A stretch of 64,000 nt of DNA from Streptomyces sp. PsTaAH-137 (GTDB lineage Bacteria > Actinomycetota > Actinomycetes > Streptomycetales > Streptomycetaceae): contig NZ_QLLY01000007.1 in NCBI RefSeq assembly GCF_003259365.1, forward strand, positions 124,001 to 188,000, written 5' to 3'. Made by a program: the position numbers and the translations under genes. Numbering within the stretch: the first letter of the stretch is position 1; every line of letters starts with the position of its first letter. Below the pieces are notes generated by a model that worked only from the letters and a program-made list of their open reading frames with translations, was not told the DNA's origin and did not search any database. This document shows positions 51,778 to 60,489 of the stretch, in pieces.

Positions 51778-53934
51778 TCATGCGCGGGACTGCCGGAGCA
51801 CCCACACGAAGTACGGGGCGCCGACCAGCGCGATCATGAGGCCAGCGGGCATCTGGGCGGGCGCGACGAGGGTGCGGCCGAGTGCGTCGGCGACGCAGAC
51901 CAGCACCGCGCCGAGCAGCATCGCGACGGGGATCGCCCGGCCGTGCCGGGCGCCCACCAGCGACCGGGCGAGGTGCGGGGCGACGAGCCCCACGAACCCG
52001 ACGACGCCGACCGCCATGACGCTGAGCGCCGCGAGCACCGCGGCGATCGCGAGGGCGATGAAGCGGGTGCGTTCGACCTTGACGCCGACGATGCGCGGGG
52101 TGTCCTCGTCGACGGCGAGCAGGTCGAGACGGCCGCGCAGGGCGAACAGCACGGGGAGCGCGAGCGCCAGGGCGACCGCGACCGGTACGACGTCGGGCAG
52201 CGTGCGGCCGTAGGTCGTGCCGGAGAGCCAGGTGAAGATGCGGGGCGTGTTGTACGGGTCGGCGCGCAGCAGGAGGAAGGTGGTCACGGCGCTGAGTCCG
52301 TAGCCGCAGCCGATGCCGATCAGGACGAACCGGTCGGGCAGGAAGCCGCCGCGCCAGGACAGCAGGGCGATCAGCGCGAAGGTGGCGAGTCCTGCCGCGA
52401 CCGCCACCGCGATGAGCACCGGACGGCCGCCGGGCAGGCCCGAGGTGACGACGCTCGCCGCCCCCAGTCCTGCGCCCGCCGTGATGCCGAGTACTCCGGG
52501 CTCGGCCAGGGGGTTGCGGACCGCGCCCTGGACGACGCATCCGGCCAGTCCGAGTGCCGCGCCGGCGACCACCGCGGCGATCACGCGCGGGACCCGGTCG
52601 TCGAGCGCCTGGCCGATCAGGTCCGGGGCGGTGCCCTGGGCCCACAGCGCGATGTCTCCCGCTCTTAGCCAGAGGCTTCCCGCCAGGACGGCGACGAAGG
52701 CCGCCACGGCCAGGAGTGCCAGCGCGCCGGACACCACGAGGAGGAAGGCGCGCCGTGACCGTGCGGCGACCCGCGCGTGGGGTGGCCGTCGTACCTGGCC
52801 GGTGTCGCGCAGGCGCAGGGCGAGGACGACGATCACCACGGCGCCGAGCAGCGCGGTGGGCACGCCGGTGGGTATGGACGCGGCCCCGTCGGCGCCCTGC
52901 ACCGCGCGCAGCACCGCGTCCGCGAGGAGGATGAGCAGCGCGCCGAGCAGCCCGGCCGCGGGCACCGCGTACAGGTGCCGGCGCAGCGCCCGGACCCGCC
53001 CCGCGATCAGGCGGACCAGGACCGGGGCGCCGAGGCCGACGAAGGAGATCGGGCCCGCGAGCGTCACCGCGGTGCTGGTCAGCAGCACCGCGCAGAGCAC
53101 GGCGGTCACGCGGGTGGAACGGACCGGCACACCGAGGCTCGACGCGGTGTCGTCGCCGAGGTTCATCACGTCCAGTCGCCGCGACAGGGCCAGCGCGAGG
53201 CAGAGCACCACGGCCACGAGGGGCCAGGCGCGTACCGACGCGTCGATGTTCAGCTGGGCGAGCGAGCCGCTCCCCCAGGCGAACAGGCCGGTCGTGTTCT
53301 GGTTGAACAGGATGAGGAGCGCTCCGGTCGCCGCGTCCAGCGCCATCGCTATCGCCGATCCGGCGAGGATGAGGCGGGTGCCCGCGGTGCCGGCGGCCCG
53401 GCCTGCGAGGAGCAGCACGACCGCCGCCGCGGTCAGGCCGCCGACGAAGGCGACGGCGCCCGACGCCCACAGCGGGACGGAGAGGCCGAAGGCCGCGACG
53501 AGGGTGAGGGTGAAGTAGGCCCCGGCCGTGACCGCGAGGGTGTCGGGGGACGCCAGGCTGTTGTGCGTGACGGACTGGAGCAGCGCTCCGGCGGCGCCGA
53601 GGGCGAACCCGACCGCCACGCCCGCGAGCAGGCGCGGCAGCCTGGAGCCGGTGAGGATCTCTCCGACCGGTGCCCCGCCGGTGTGCTCGCGTTCACCGGC
53701 GAGGTACCGGACGAGGTCGGTGACGCCGACACCCGAAGTGCCCTGCGTCAGGTGCCACATGCCGACGAGCGCGGTCACGGCGAGGAGTGCCACGAGGACC
53801 GCCGCCCCGGTGGGGCCGCCGCCGCGCTCGGCGCGCGGCAGCGGGTTCCCGCCGGAGGTCGGCGTCAGCGGTGTGCGCGCGTCTCGCGAAGAGCTCACAT
53901 CGCGAGGCGTGGTCACGTCTTGCGGTGAGTTCAC
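51778..53934 (-). CDS. Ferric-siderophore ABC permease, fused double FecCD protein
   Basis: The 718-residue protein contains two tandem FecCD permease domains (about 25-350 and 375-718), each with about nine to ten helices. The first has SRLPRLLAGVAVGFALGAAGALLQSVTHNSLASPD, the second DRVPRVIAAVVAGAALGLAGCVVQGAVRNPLAEPG, the duplicated Fec signature. This is the FhuB-type fusion. The GTG at 53934 overlaps the stop of the binding-protein gene (GTGA). Longer versions of this frame reach back over the binding-protein gene and are not real. It works with the ATPase at 55078 and lipoprotein at 53931. Confidence 0.93.
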   Translation of the reverse strand: MNSPQDVTTPRDVSSSRDARTPLTPTSGGNPLPRAERGGGPTGAAVLVALLAVTALVGMWHLTQGTSGVGVTDLVRYLAGEREHTGGAPVGEILTGSRLPRLLAGVAVGFALGAAGALLQSVTHNSLASPDTLAVTAGAYFTLTLVAAFGLSVPLWASGAVAFVGGLTAAAVVLLLAGRAAGTAGTRLILAGSAIAMALDAATGALLILFNQNTTGLFAWGSGSLAQLNIDASVRAWPLVAVVLCLALALSRRLDVMNLGDDTASSLGVPVRSTRVTAVLCAVLLTSTAVTLAGPISFVGLGAPVLVRLIAGRVRALRRHLYAVPAAGLLGALLILLADAVLRAVQGADGAASIPTGVPTALLGAVVIVVLALRLRDTGQVRRPPHARVAARSRRAFLLVVSGALALLAVAAFVAVLAGSLWLRAGDIALWAQGTAPDLIGQALDDRVPRVIAAVVAGAALGLAGCVVQGAVRNPLAEPGVLGITAGAGLGAASVVTSGLPGGRPVLIAVAVAAGLATFALIALLSWRGGFLPDRFVLIGIGCGYGLSAVTTFLLLRADPYNTPRIFTWLSGTTYGRTLPDVVPVAVALALALPVLFALRGRLDLLAVDEDTPRIVGVKVERTRFIALAIAAVLAALSVMAVGVVGFVGLVAPHLARSLVGARHGRAIPVAMLLGAVLVCVADALGRTLVAPAQMPAGLMIALVGAPYFVWVLRQSRA

Positions 53935-55001
53935 TTCTTGTCGAGGACGTCGACGTACGCGTCGATCGCCTGCTCGCAGGAGCGCGGGCCGCCGGCGCCC
54001 CACACCCGCGACGGGAAGGAGTGCGCGCGGCCTTCCTTGACGGCCGGGATGGTCTTCCAGATCGGGTTCTTCTTCAGCGCCGCGACGTAGCCGCCGGCTC
54101 CTTCGTCGTTGGCGTAGAAGAGGTTGGCGTCGCCGACCGCGGTGAGGCCCTCGACGTCGGTCTGGGCGAGGCCGTAGGACTTGTCGACGCCTCCGTCCCC
54201 GTGGTCCTTGTTGACGGCGGCGGTCCACGCCGGCTTCATGCCGAGTTCCTTGCCTATCTCGGTGAACAGGGCGCCGTCGCTGTAGGGACGGACGGTGAGG
54301 TTGCCGCCCTCCAGCCAGCCGTCGAAGAACAGGAAGTCCTTCGTCGGCAGGTCGGCGTCGGTGACCTGCTTCTTCGCCGTGGCGAGGTGGTCGTCGAACT
54401 CCTTGAGCACCTGGTCGGCCCGCTCGGTGCGGCCGGTCGCCTTGCCGATCATGCTGAACACGTCGCGCATGTTCCCGATCGGGTCCTTCGGATCGGCGCC
54501 CCGGGTGGCCATGACGGGAACGCCGCGCTTCTCCAGCTTCGCGAGGGTCTCGTCGTCGGCGTCGAACGCCTCCACCACGATGAGGTCGGGCTTCGCGGCG
54601 TACAGGGTGTCGAGGTCGGGCTCCTCGCGGGTGCCGATGTCGGTGACCCCGCTGGGCAGCTTCTCCGCGCTGACCCAGGTGCTGTATGCCTTCGCGTCGG
54701 AGACGGCGGTGGGGGTGACGCACAGGGTCAGCGCGTCCTCGACCTGCTGCCATTCGAGGACGGCGATCCGCTTGGCGGGCTTGTCGAGCTTCACGGTCCG
54801 GCCGACGCCGTCCTTGAAGGAGACCGGCTTCGTCGAGGTGGTCGTGGTGTCCGAGGCGCAGTCCTTCGACGCGGGCGACGCGCTGGCGCTGGTGTCGGAC
54901 GCGGCGCTGTCGACGTCGGTCGTGCCGCAGGCGGTTGCCGTTGCGGCGAGGAGAACGAGCCCGGTGGAGGCTGAAGCCGCCAGGCGACGGGCACGGTTCA
55001 T
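53931..55001 (-). CDS. Ferric-siderophore-binding lipoprotein
   Basis: This 356-residue receptor on the outer face of the membrane has lipobox TATAC with Cys25. A Ser/Thr/Asp-rich linker precedes the two-lobed FepB/FhuD-like fold: RIAVLEWQQVEDALTL, LDTLYAAKPDLIVVE and DVEGLTAVGDANLFYANDEG. An ERADQVLKEFDDHLATAKKQV helix links the lobes. It delivers the ferric complex to the fused permease. The siderophore type (hydroxamate or other) cannot be told from sequence. Confidence 0.92.
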   Translation of the reverse strand: MNRARRLAASASTGLVLLAATATACGTTDVDSAASDTSASASPASKDCASDTTTTSTKPVSFKDGVGRTVKLDKPAKRIAVLEWQQVEDALTLCVTPTAVSDAKAYSTWVSAEKLPSGVTDIGTREEPDLDTLYAAKPDLIVVEAFDADDETLAKLEKRGVPVMATRGADPKDPIGNMRDVFSMIGKATGRTERADQVLKEFDDHLATAKKQVTDADLPTKDFLFFDGWLEGGNLTVRPYSDGALFTEIGKELGMKPAWTAAVNKDHGDGGVDKSYGLAQTDVEGLTAVGDANLFYANDEGAGGYVAALKKNPIWKTIPAVKEGRAHSFPSRVWGAGGPRSCEQAIDAYVDVLDKK

Positions 55002-55077
55002 GGAGGGTCCTCTTTCTTGTTTCCTGTGGTGTGTCAGTAGTGCGCGGAGGCGGATGTTCCACCTCAGGTGCCTCGCC

Positions 55078-55941
55078 TCAGGCGGGATGCCGCCCGATGG
55101 GATCGATGCGGAGGCGGCCGGTGCGGGGGTCGGTGAAGACCTCGACCCGGATGTCGTAGACCTCGCCGACGTTCTCGGCGGTGAGGACGTCGGCGGGTGC
55201 TCCGGCGGCGTGCACGCGGCCGGAGCGCATCAGGACGAGCGTGTCCGCCACGCGGGACGCGTGGTCGAGGTCGTGCAGCACGATCCCGACCGCGACGCCG
55301 TGCTCGACGACGAGATCGCGCACCAGGTCGAGCGTCTCGATCTGGTAGCGCAGGTCCAGGTGGTTGGTCGGTTCGTCCAGCAGGACGACGCCGGTGTCCT
55401 GGGCCAGGCAGGCCGCGAGCCAGACGCGCTGCATCTCGCCGCCCGAGAGCTCGCCGACCGGGCGTCCGGCCATGTCCCGTACGCCGGTGACGCCCATGGC
55501 GTGGTCGATGGCGGCCCGGTCCTCGGCGTCGAGGCCCGCGAAACCGCGGCGGTAGGGGTGGCGGCCGAACGCCACGACCTCCGTCACCGTCAACCCCTGG
55601 GGCGCGGGCCTCGACTGGGAGAACAGCGTGACCTCACGGGCGAACTGACGGGCGCTGAGCAGGGCCGCGTCACGCTCGTGGCCGCCTTCGGGGGCGTCGA
55701 GCGTGACCCGGCCGCCGTCGAGCCGGTGCAGACGGCACAGTGCCCGCAGCAGCGTGGACTTGCCGCTGCCGTTGGGCCCCACCAGCGCGGTCGCGCGGCC
55801 CGGAGCCAGGTCGATGGAGACGCCGTGCACCACCGGGTTGCCGTCGTAGCGCAGGACGAGGTCGTGCCCTGTGAGGGCGGCGACCGGTGTGGCGGGGCCG
55901 ATGACCGGGCGCGCTGTGTGCCGGTTCGGGCGTGTGAACAT
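55078..55941 (-). CDS. Ferric-siderophore ABC ATPase (FecE/FepC type)
   Basis: This 287-residue ATPase has Walker A VGPNGSGKST with Lys61, signature LSGGEMQRV, Walker B VVLLDEPTNHLD and the H-loop in VLHDLDHA. FGRHPYRRG before the signature is typical of iron-siderophore ATPases. MFTRPNRHT at 55941 is the likely start; the frame is open to 56037 but reads as non-coding there. It is the first gene of the siderophore operon, downstream of an iron-box-like site. Confidence 0.92.
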   Translation of the reverse strand: MFTRPNRHTARPVIGPATPVAALTGHDLVLRYDGNPVVHGVSIDLAPGRATALVGPNGSGKSTLLRALCRLHRLDGGRVTLDAPEGGHERDAALLSARQFAREVTLFSQSRPAPQGLTVTEVVAFGRHPYRRGFAGLDAEDRAAIDHAMGVTGVRDMAGRPVGELSGGEMQRVWLAACLAQDTGVVLLDEPTNHLDLRYQIETLDLVRDLVVEHGVAVGIVLHDLDHASRVADTLVLMRSGRVHAAGAPADVLTAENVGEVYDIRVEVFTDPRTGRLRIDPIGRHPA

Positions 55942-56052
55942 CGATGAGTCCGGACGGTCGGAGGGGCGAGGAGTGCGGCACCCTCCGTCCGGCCTGCACC
56001 GGGCCGGGCCGCGAGCGCTCCCGCGCACGGGCAGCACCGGGCACGTCGAGCA

Positions 56053-56071
56053 ACAACTAAGGGTTACCTAA
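56053..56071. promoter_or_regulatory. Iron-box-like site upstream of siderophore operon
   Basis: ACAACTAAGGGTTACCTAA matches the iron-box consensus TTAGGTTAGGCTAACCTAA at about 12 of 19 positions, with a good right half (ACCTAA). It lies about 115 bases before the ATPase start, between it and the AraC gene. The match is weaker than that at 20536, but the position fits DmdR/IdeR control. Confidence 0.5.
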
Positions 56072-56108
56072 CTCCGGGAAGGTTATATTCCGCTCGCCGT
56101 GTCGACAA

Positions 56109-57020
56109 TCAGGAGTTCTGGACACCCGATACGGGATTCCGGACATCGCCGGATTCATCGAGGGCGCCGTCGGCCGCGCCGAAGAACGCGCCCGGCGTCG
56201 TTCCCATGATCCGCCGGAACGCGGCGATGAAGGAGCTGGGTTGCGCGTAACCCAGCACCTCGGAGACCGTCATGACGTCGAAGCCCTCGGAGAGCAGCGT
56301 CAACGCCCGGTGCGCGCGCAGCATCTGCCGCCACTGCGCGAAGGAGAGACCTGTCGCGTGACGGAACGCGCGGGTGACCGTCCGGTCGCTGATCCCCAGC
56401 GCCTGCGCCCAGTCCTCCAGCGAGCGGTTGTCGCCGGGGTCGTCCAGGAGGGCTTCGGCGATGGGGTCGATCCGGGTGTCGTTCGGCAGGTGCAGAGTGA
56501 ACTGGCGCTCGGAGGGCTGGAGTACGTCGAAGACGACCGACTCCGCCCGCGCCCTGGCGGCCGTGTCGAGATCCGTGCGGGACAGATGGGTCAGCAGCGA
56601 CTCGAGCAGCGGTGTCATCGCGATCGCCGTCGGTTCCCCGAACGCGAACGGCGTGTGGTCGGGGGCGAAGAAGGCGTCGTGGAACTTCGCACCCGCCGTC
56701 GCCCGGCCGCCGTGCGCCACCCCGGCGGGCATCCACAGCCCGTGCCCCTCGGACACGGTGAAGACGCGGTCCTCCACACGGGATGTCAGCGTTCCCCCGC
56801 GTACCCAGACGAGCTCGTGCACGGGGTGCGAGTGCGGCGCCCACTCGGTGGGGACGCGGGGAATCCGGAACCCGGCGGTGATGACGAACGGGGCTGCCGC
56901 CTGCTCCGGGACGGTCCCGTCCGGGCGCCCCGCGGCGTCCGCCGCGGGCGGCGCCGACCCGGGGCTCGCTTCACCGCGGGCCGATCGAACCATGCGGGCG
57001 AGTCTATCCGGGGCCCGCAT
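56109..57020 (-). CDS. AraC-family transcriptional regulator
   Basis: The protein has 303 residues. The N-terminal cupin-like sensor (about 45-170: HPVHELVWVRGGTLTSRVEDRVFTVSEGHGLWMPAGVAHGG) precedes two helix-turn-helix units in the last 100 residues (SLEDWAQALGISDRTVTRAFRHATGLSFAQWRQ and MTVSEVLGYAQPSSFIAAFRRIMGTTPGAFF). It lies immediately upstream of, and in the same direction as, the siderophore operon, as in several siderophore loci where an AraC activator responds to the ferric siderophore. Whether it regulates that operon is an inference. Confidence 0.88.
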   Translation of the reverse strand: MRAPDRLARMVRSARGEASPGSAPPAADAAGRPDGTVPEQAAAPFVITAGFRIPRVPTEWAPHSHPVHELVWVRGGTLTSRVEDRVFTVSEGHGLWMPAGVAHGGRATAGAKFHDAFFAPDHTPFAFGEPTAIAMTPLLESLLTHLSRTDLDTAARARAESVVFDVLQPSERQFTLHLPNDTRIDPIAEALLDDPGDNRSLEDWAQALGISDRTVTRAFRHATGLSFAQWRQMLRAHRALTLLSEGFDVMTVSEVLGYAQPSSFIAAFRRIMGTTPGAFFGAADGALDESGDVRNPVSGVQNS

Positions 57021-57295
57021 CGGCCCTCCGGGCCCCTCACCAGCGGCGATCCCCGGCCCGGCCCCGCCGTGGCCTGCGGCCCGTGGTCGAGGGGGGCCCT
57101 GTCACACCCCTGATCGCCGGACCCTGGCACAGCACGGCCTGTCTGCGCGGCGGCGTACGAGGCAGCATGAAAGAAATGTGGCAGGACCACCGACCACCCG
57201 GCCGGCGAGCGACCGCGACCGTAACGTCGGCAGCACGCCGCACAGCAGCACCTTTCGAAGCAGCACCTCACGAAGACGTCCAAGGAGCGCACCTC

Positions 57296-58270
57296 ATGAA
57301 GCACATCAAGCTCGGTGACCTCGACGTGGCCCGGATCGGACTGGGCGCGATGGGCATGTCGCACGCCTACACCGGCGCCGGAAGCGACGACGCCGAGTCC
57401 ATCCGCACCGTGCACCGGGCCCTTGAGCTGGGCGTCACCCTGATCGACACCGCCGAGGTCTACGGCCCGTACATCAATGAGGAACTCATCGGCCGGGCCC
57501 TGAAGGGGCATCGCGACGAGGTCGTCCTGGCCACCAAGTTCGGCCTGATCTCCCACACCGGCCGCGACGGCGGCGCCGACAGCAGCCCCGCCAACATCCG
57601 GGCCGCCGTCGAGGGCTCCCTCACCCGGCTGGGCACCGACCACATCGACCTCTACTACCAGCACCGCGTCGACCCCGGTACTCCCATCGAGGACGTCGTG
57701 GGAACGCTGGCCGAGCTGGTCGGTGAGGGCAAGATCCGCCACATCGGGCTGTCCGAGGCGGGCCCGGGCACCATTCGCCGCGCCCACGCGGTGCATCCGG
57801 TGACCGCTTTGCAGTCCGAGTACTCGCTGTTCACCCGCGACCCCGAGGACCATGTCCTGCCGGTGCTGCGCGAGCTGAACATCGGTCTGGTTCCCTTCTC
57901 GCCGCTCGGCCGGGGCTTCCTCACCGGGACGATCCGCTCCACGGACCAGTTCGCGGACGACGACTTCCGCGCCGACAACCCGCGCTTCAGCACCGAGAAC
58001 TTCCAGCACAATCTGCGTCTGGCCGACCAGGTCGCGGCCGTCGCCGCGCAGATCGACGCCACCCCGGCACAAGTCGCCCTGGCCTGGCTGCTCGCCCAGG
58101 GCGACGACATCGCGCCCATCCCCGGCACCCGGCGCGTCTCGCGTGTCGAGGAGAACGCCGACGCCGACTCCGTGCGGCTGTCCGCCGAGCAGCTCGCCCG
58201 GCTCTCCAGCCTCCCGTCGGCCGCGGGCGACACCCACAACGCGGCCCAGATGCGCTTGATGGAGCGCTGA
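57296..58270 (+). CDS. Aldo/keto reductase
   Basis: This 324-residue NADPH-dependent TIM-barrel reductase has the catalytic tetrad Asp and Tyr in IDTAEVYG, Lys in VLATKFG and His in LYYQHRVD. The fold ends with PIPGTRRVSRVEENADAD, the NADP-binding segment. It resembles the AKR13/YakC group. AAGGAG nine bases before the ATG decides the start at 57296; the upstream open frame has no start signal. A terminator separates it from the MarR gene. Confidence 0.93.
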   Translation: MKHIKLGDLDVARIGLGAMGMSHAYTGAGSDDAESIRTVHRALELGVTLIDTAEVYGPYINEELIGRALKGHRDEVVLATKFGLISHTGRDGGADSSPANIRAAVEGSLTRLGTDHIDLYYQHRVDPGTPIEDVVGTLAELVGEGKIRHIGLSEAGPGTIRRAHAVHPVTALQSEYSLFTRDPEDHVLPVLRELNIGLVPFSPLGRGFLTGTIRSTDQFADDDFRADNPRFSTENFQHNLRLADQVAAVAAQIDATPAQVALAWLLAQGDDIAPIPGTRRVSRVEENADADSVRLSAEQLARLSSLPSAAGDTHNAAQMRLMER

Positions 58271-58285
58271 CCGGCAGCCGGGAAA

Positions 58286-58317
58286 GCCGCGGGCGAGGCG
58301 GCCCGCTCGCCCGCGGC
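58286..58317 (+). terminator. Terminator after aldo/keto reductase gene
   Basis: GCCGCGGGCGAG (58286-58297) pairs perfectly with CTCGCCCGCGGC (58306-58317) around an eight-base loop, 15 bases after the stop codon. Confidence 0.85.
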
Positions 58318-58327
58318 CGTGGAATTT

Positions 58328-58343
58328 GAGGTCGAACGACCTC
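58328..58343. promoter_or_regulatory. Palindrome upstream of the MarR gene, candidate autoregulatory site
   Basis: GAGGTCGAACGACCTC has seven-base perfect arms around AA, 43 bases before the MarR GTG. MarR proteins commonly bind 16-20-bp palindromes in their own promoters. Confidence 0.55.
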
Positions 58344-58386
58344 GGGGAACACGCTCCCGGGGCGACGACGACGCGAGGGAGATCCG

Positions 58387-58959
58387 GTGCCCAGCCAGCG
58401 GTCCATCAGCGAGGCGGAGAAGCTCGCGGAGGCGAAGCTCGGCGGTATTCCGGTCCGCCGGGAGCAGATGGCCGCCGTGGCCAACATCTACCGGGCCGCC
58501 TCCGCCGTGCGCCAGCACCTGGAGAACTCGGTGCTGCGGGGATCGGACCTCACCTGGACCGCCTTCGTCGTGCTGTGGGTGGTCTGGGTCTGGGGCGAGT
58601 CGGAGACCCGGCGCGTCGCCGAGGAAGCGGGATTCTCCAAGGGCACCCTGACCGGCGTGGCCCGCACCCTGGAGTCGCGCGGGCTGCTGCGCCGGGCCGG
58701 TCATCCGACCGACGGCCGGCTCGTGCTGCTGGCCCTCACCGACGAGGGTGAGGACTTCATGCGCCGGGTGTTCCCGGCGTTCAACGACGAGGAAGCGTTC
58801 GTCACGTCGCGGCTCAGCGACGACGAGTGCCGCAGCCTTGCCGACGGGCTGCGCAAGGTCGTGCTCCAGGTCGAGGAGGACGGTGAGGACCGCCGCCGGT
58901 CGCTGCTGAACGGCGAGGCCCCGACGCCGCGTCGCAGCGGCCGCCGGTCCAAGGGCTGA
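58387..58959 (+). CDS. MarR-family transcriptional regulator
   Basis: The protein has 190 residues. The winged-helix core is ETRRVAEEAGFSKGTLTGVARTLESRGLLRRAGHPTDGRLVLLALTDEGEDFM, with the MarR wing DGRLVLL. N- and C-terminal helices are for dimerisation, and the C terminus is Arg/Ser-rich. GAGGGAG precedes the GTG. The palindrome at 58328 is a likely operator. The nearby aldo/keto reductase is a possible target, but a terminator separates them. Confidence 0.9.
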   Translation: MPSQRSISEAEKLAEAKLGGIPVRREQMAAVANIYRAASAVRQHLENSVLRGSDLTWTAFVVLWVVWVWGESETRRVAEEAGFSKGTLTGVARTLESRGLLRRAGHPTDGRLVLLALTDEGEDFMRRVFPAFNDEEAFVTSRLSDDECRSLADGLRKVVLQVEEDGEDRRRSLLNGEAPTPRRSGRRSKG

Positions 58960-58979
58960 CCCGTCGTCGGGATATCTCC

Positions 58980-59547
58980 TCAGTTCCCTTCCGCCGCGGC
59001 CTCGACGAGCGCGCCGAAGAGGCGCTGTTGGGCCGGGTCCTCGTGCGCAGTGTCCTCGGGATGCCACTGCACTGCCACGAACAGGGCGCGGGCGACGGCG
59101 AGTTCGACGCCCTCGATCGTTCCGTCGGCGGCGCGGGCGGTGACGTGCAGCCCCTCCCCCAGGCGGTCCACGTGCTGGTGGTGGTAGCAGGATGCCTCGG
59201 TCTTGTCCGCGCCGGTGATGCGGGCCAGGGCCGAGCCTGGCGCGAGCGCGACGGGGTGGCGTACGTGGCGGTGTTCACGGCGCGGACCGCCCATGTCCTG
59301 GTGGAGGGTGCCGCCCAGGGCGGTGTTGACCACCTGTAGACCACGGCAGATCGCCAGGAGCGGCAGCCCGGCCGCCAGCGCCTGCCGGGCGACTTCGAGG
59401 TCGAACGCGTCCTGGAGGTCGTCGACGTCGTAGACCGCCTCGTGGGCGCCCGCCGCACCGTAGCGGGACGGGGCGAGGTCGCCGCCGCCGGGGAGCAGAA
59501 CGCCGTCGAAGCGGGCGAGGCGGCCGGCCACGTCGCTCTCGGCCGGG
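58980..59547 (-). pseudogene. Peptidase C26 (gamma-glutamyl-GABA hydrolase-like) gene, 5' end deleted
   Basis: The surviving frame begins at VAGRLARFDGVLLPGGGDLAPSRYG and keeps the nucleophile motif LLAICRGLQVVNTALGG (Cys in CRG) and the His in VQWHPEDTA. The C-terminal three quarters are therefore intact. The first 45-50 residues, normally a conserved GISGY-type strand and helix, are replaced by antisense P450 sequence. No start codon with an RBS remains. The break coincides with the P450 break near 59547. Confidence 0.8.
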
Positions 59548-60372
59548 TTGGAGATCTCCGCCGACTTCTCCATCAACGTCCTCGCCCGCCTCCTCGACGT
59601 CCCCCCGGAGGACAACCAGCAGCTCATCGACTGGGGCAACCGCATCATCGGCAACACCGACCCCGACTACGCGGACGTCCTCCTGCACAGCGCGGAGAGC
59701 GAGCAGTACCGTGATCTGCCGTTCCGCTCCCCCGCCTCCCCCGAAGTCTTCGAGTACGGGCGTGAACTGGCCCGGCAGCGGCGCGGCAAGGACGGCACCG
59801 ACATCGTCTCCCGGCTCGTCAACGAGACCCCGCGCGACGGTGTCCCGCTCTCCGCCCAGGACTTCGACAACTACTTCCTGCTCCTGGTCGTCGCCGGCAA
59901 CGAGACGACCCGGCACGCCATGCTCGCCCTCCTGCAGCACCCCGAGCAGCTGGCCCGGCTCAAGGACGACCCCTCGCTGATCCCGTCCGCCACCGAGGAG
60001 TTCCTGCGCTGGGCCTCTCCCGTCTACCACTTCCGCCGCACGGCCACGCTGGACGTCGAGCTCGGCGGCAGGCGCATCAAGGAGGGCGACAAGGTCGTCA
60101 TGTGGTACGCGTCCGGCAACCGTGACGAGGCCGTCTTCGACAACCCCTACGACCTGGACGTCGCGCGCGAGAACAACGACCACGTCACCTTCGGCAAGGG
60201 CAGCCCGCACCTGTGCCTGGGCAACCTCCTCGCCCGTACCGAGATCCGCATCATGTTCGAGGAGCTCGTCCCGCGCCTCGCCGACATCAAGCTGGCCGGT
60301 GACGTCCCGCGCGTCCGCTCGAACTTCGTCAACGGCATCAAGAAGCTGCCGGTCGAGGTCACCCTCGCCTGA
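59548..60372 (+). pseudogene. Cytochrome P450 gene, 5' end deleted
   Basis: From EISADFSINVLARLLDVPPEDNQQLIDWGN onwards this is a P450: I-helix AGNETTRH, K-helix EEFLRW (ExxR), and the heme loop FGKGSPHLCLG with its Cys at 60214-60216. The C terminus (RSNFVNGIKKLPVEV) resembles the sterol/terpenoid CYP125/CYP142-type groups. About 130-150 N-terminal residues, including helices A-D, are missing; the frame begins with a TTG lacking any RBS. It lies directly upstream of choA, where some Streptomyces carry choP, a P450 co-transcribed with choA. Confidence 0.82.
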
Positions 60373-60489
60373 CGGGCCTCATCCTCTCTGTAACAAGATC
60401 GGGCAAAAGTTACCGACTCGTATGCCGTGACTTCGTTGATGCCAGCCAGTAGAACTCGTTTCCCTTCTCTCAATCGTGAGGAAGATCAC

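Noticed and set aside
53935..55062. N-terminal extension of the permease frame across the binding-protein gene (1094 codons in total)
   Set aside because: The extension is out-of-frame shadow of the lipoprotein gene; the GTGA overlap at 53934 gives a natural permease start.
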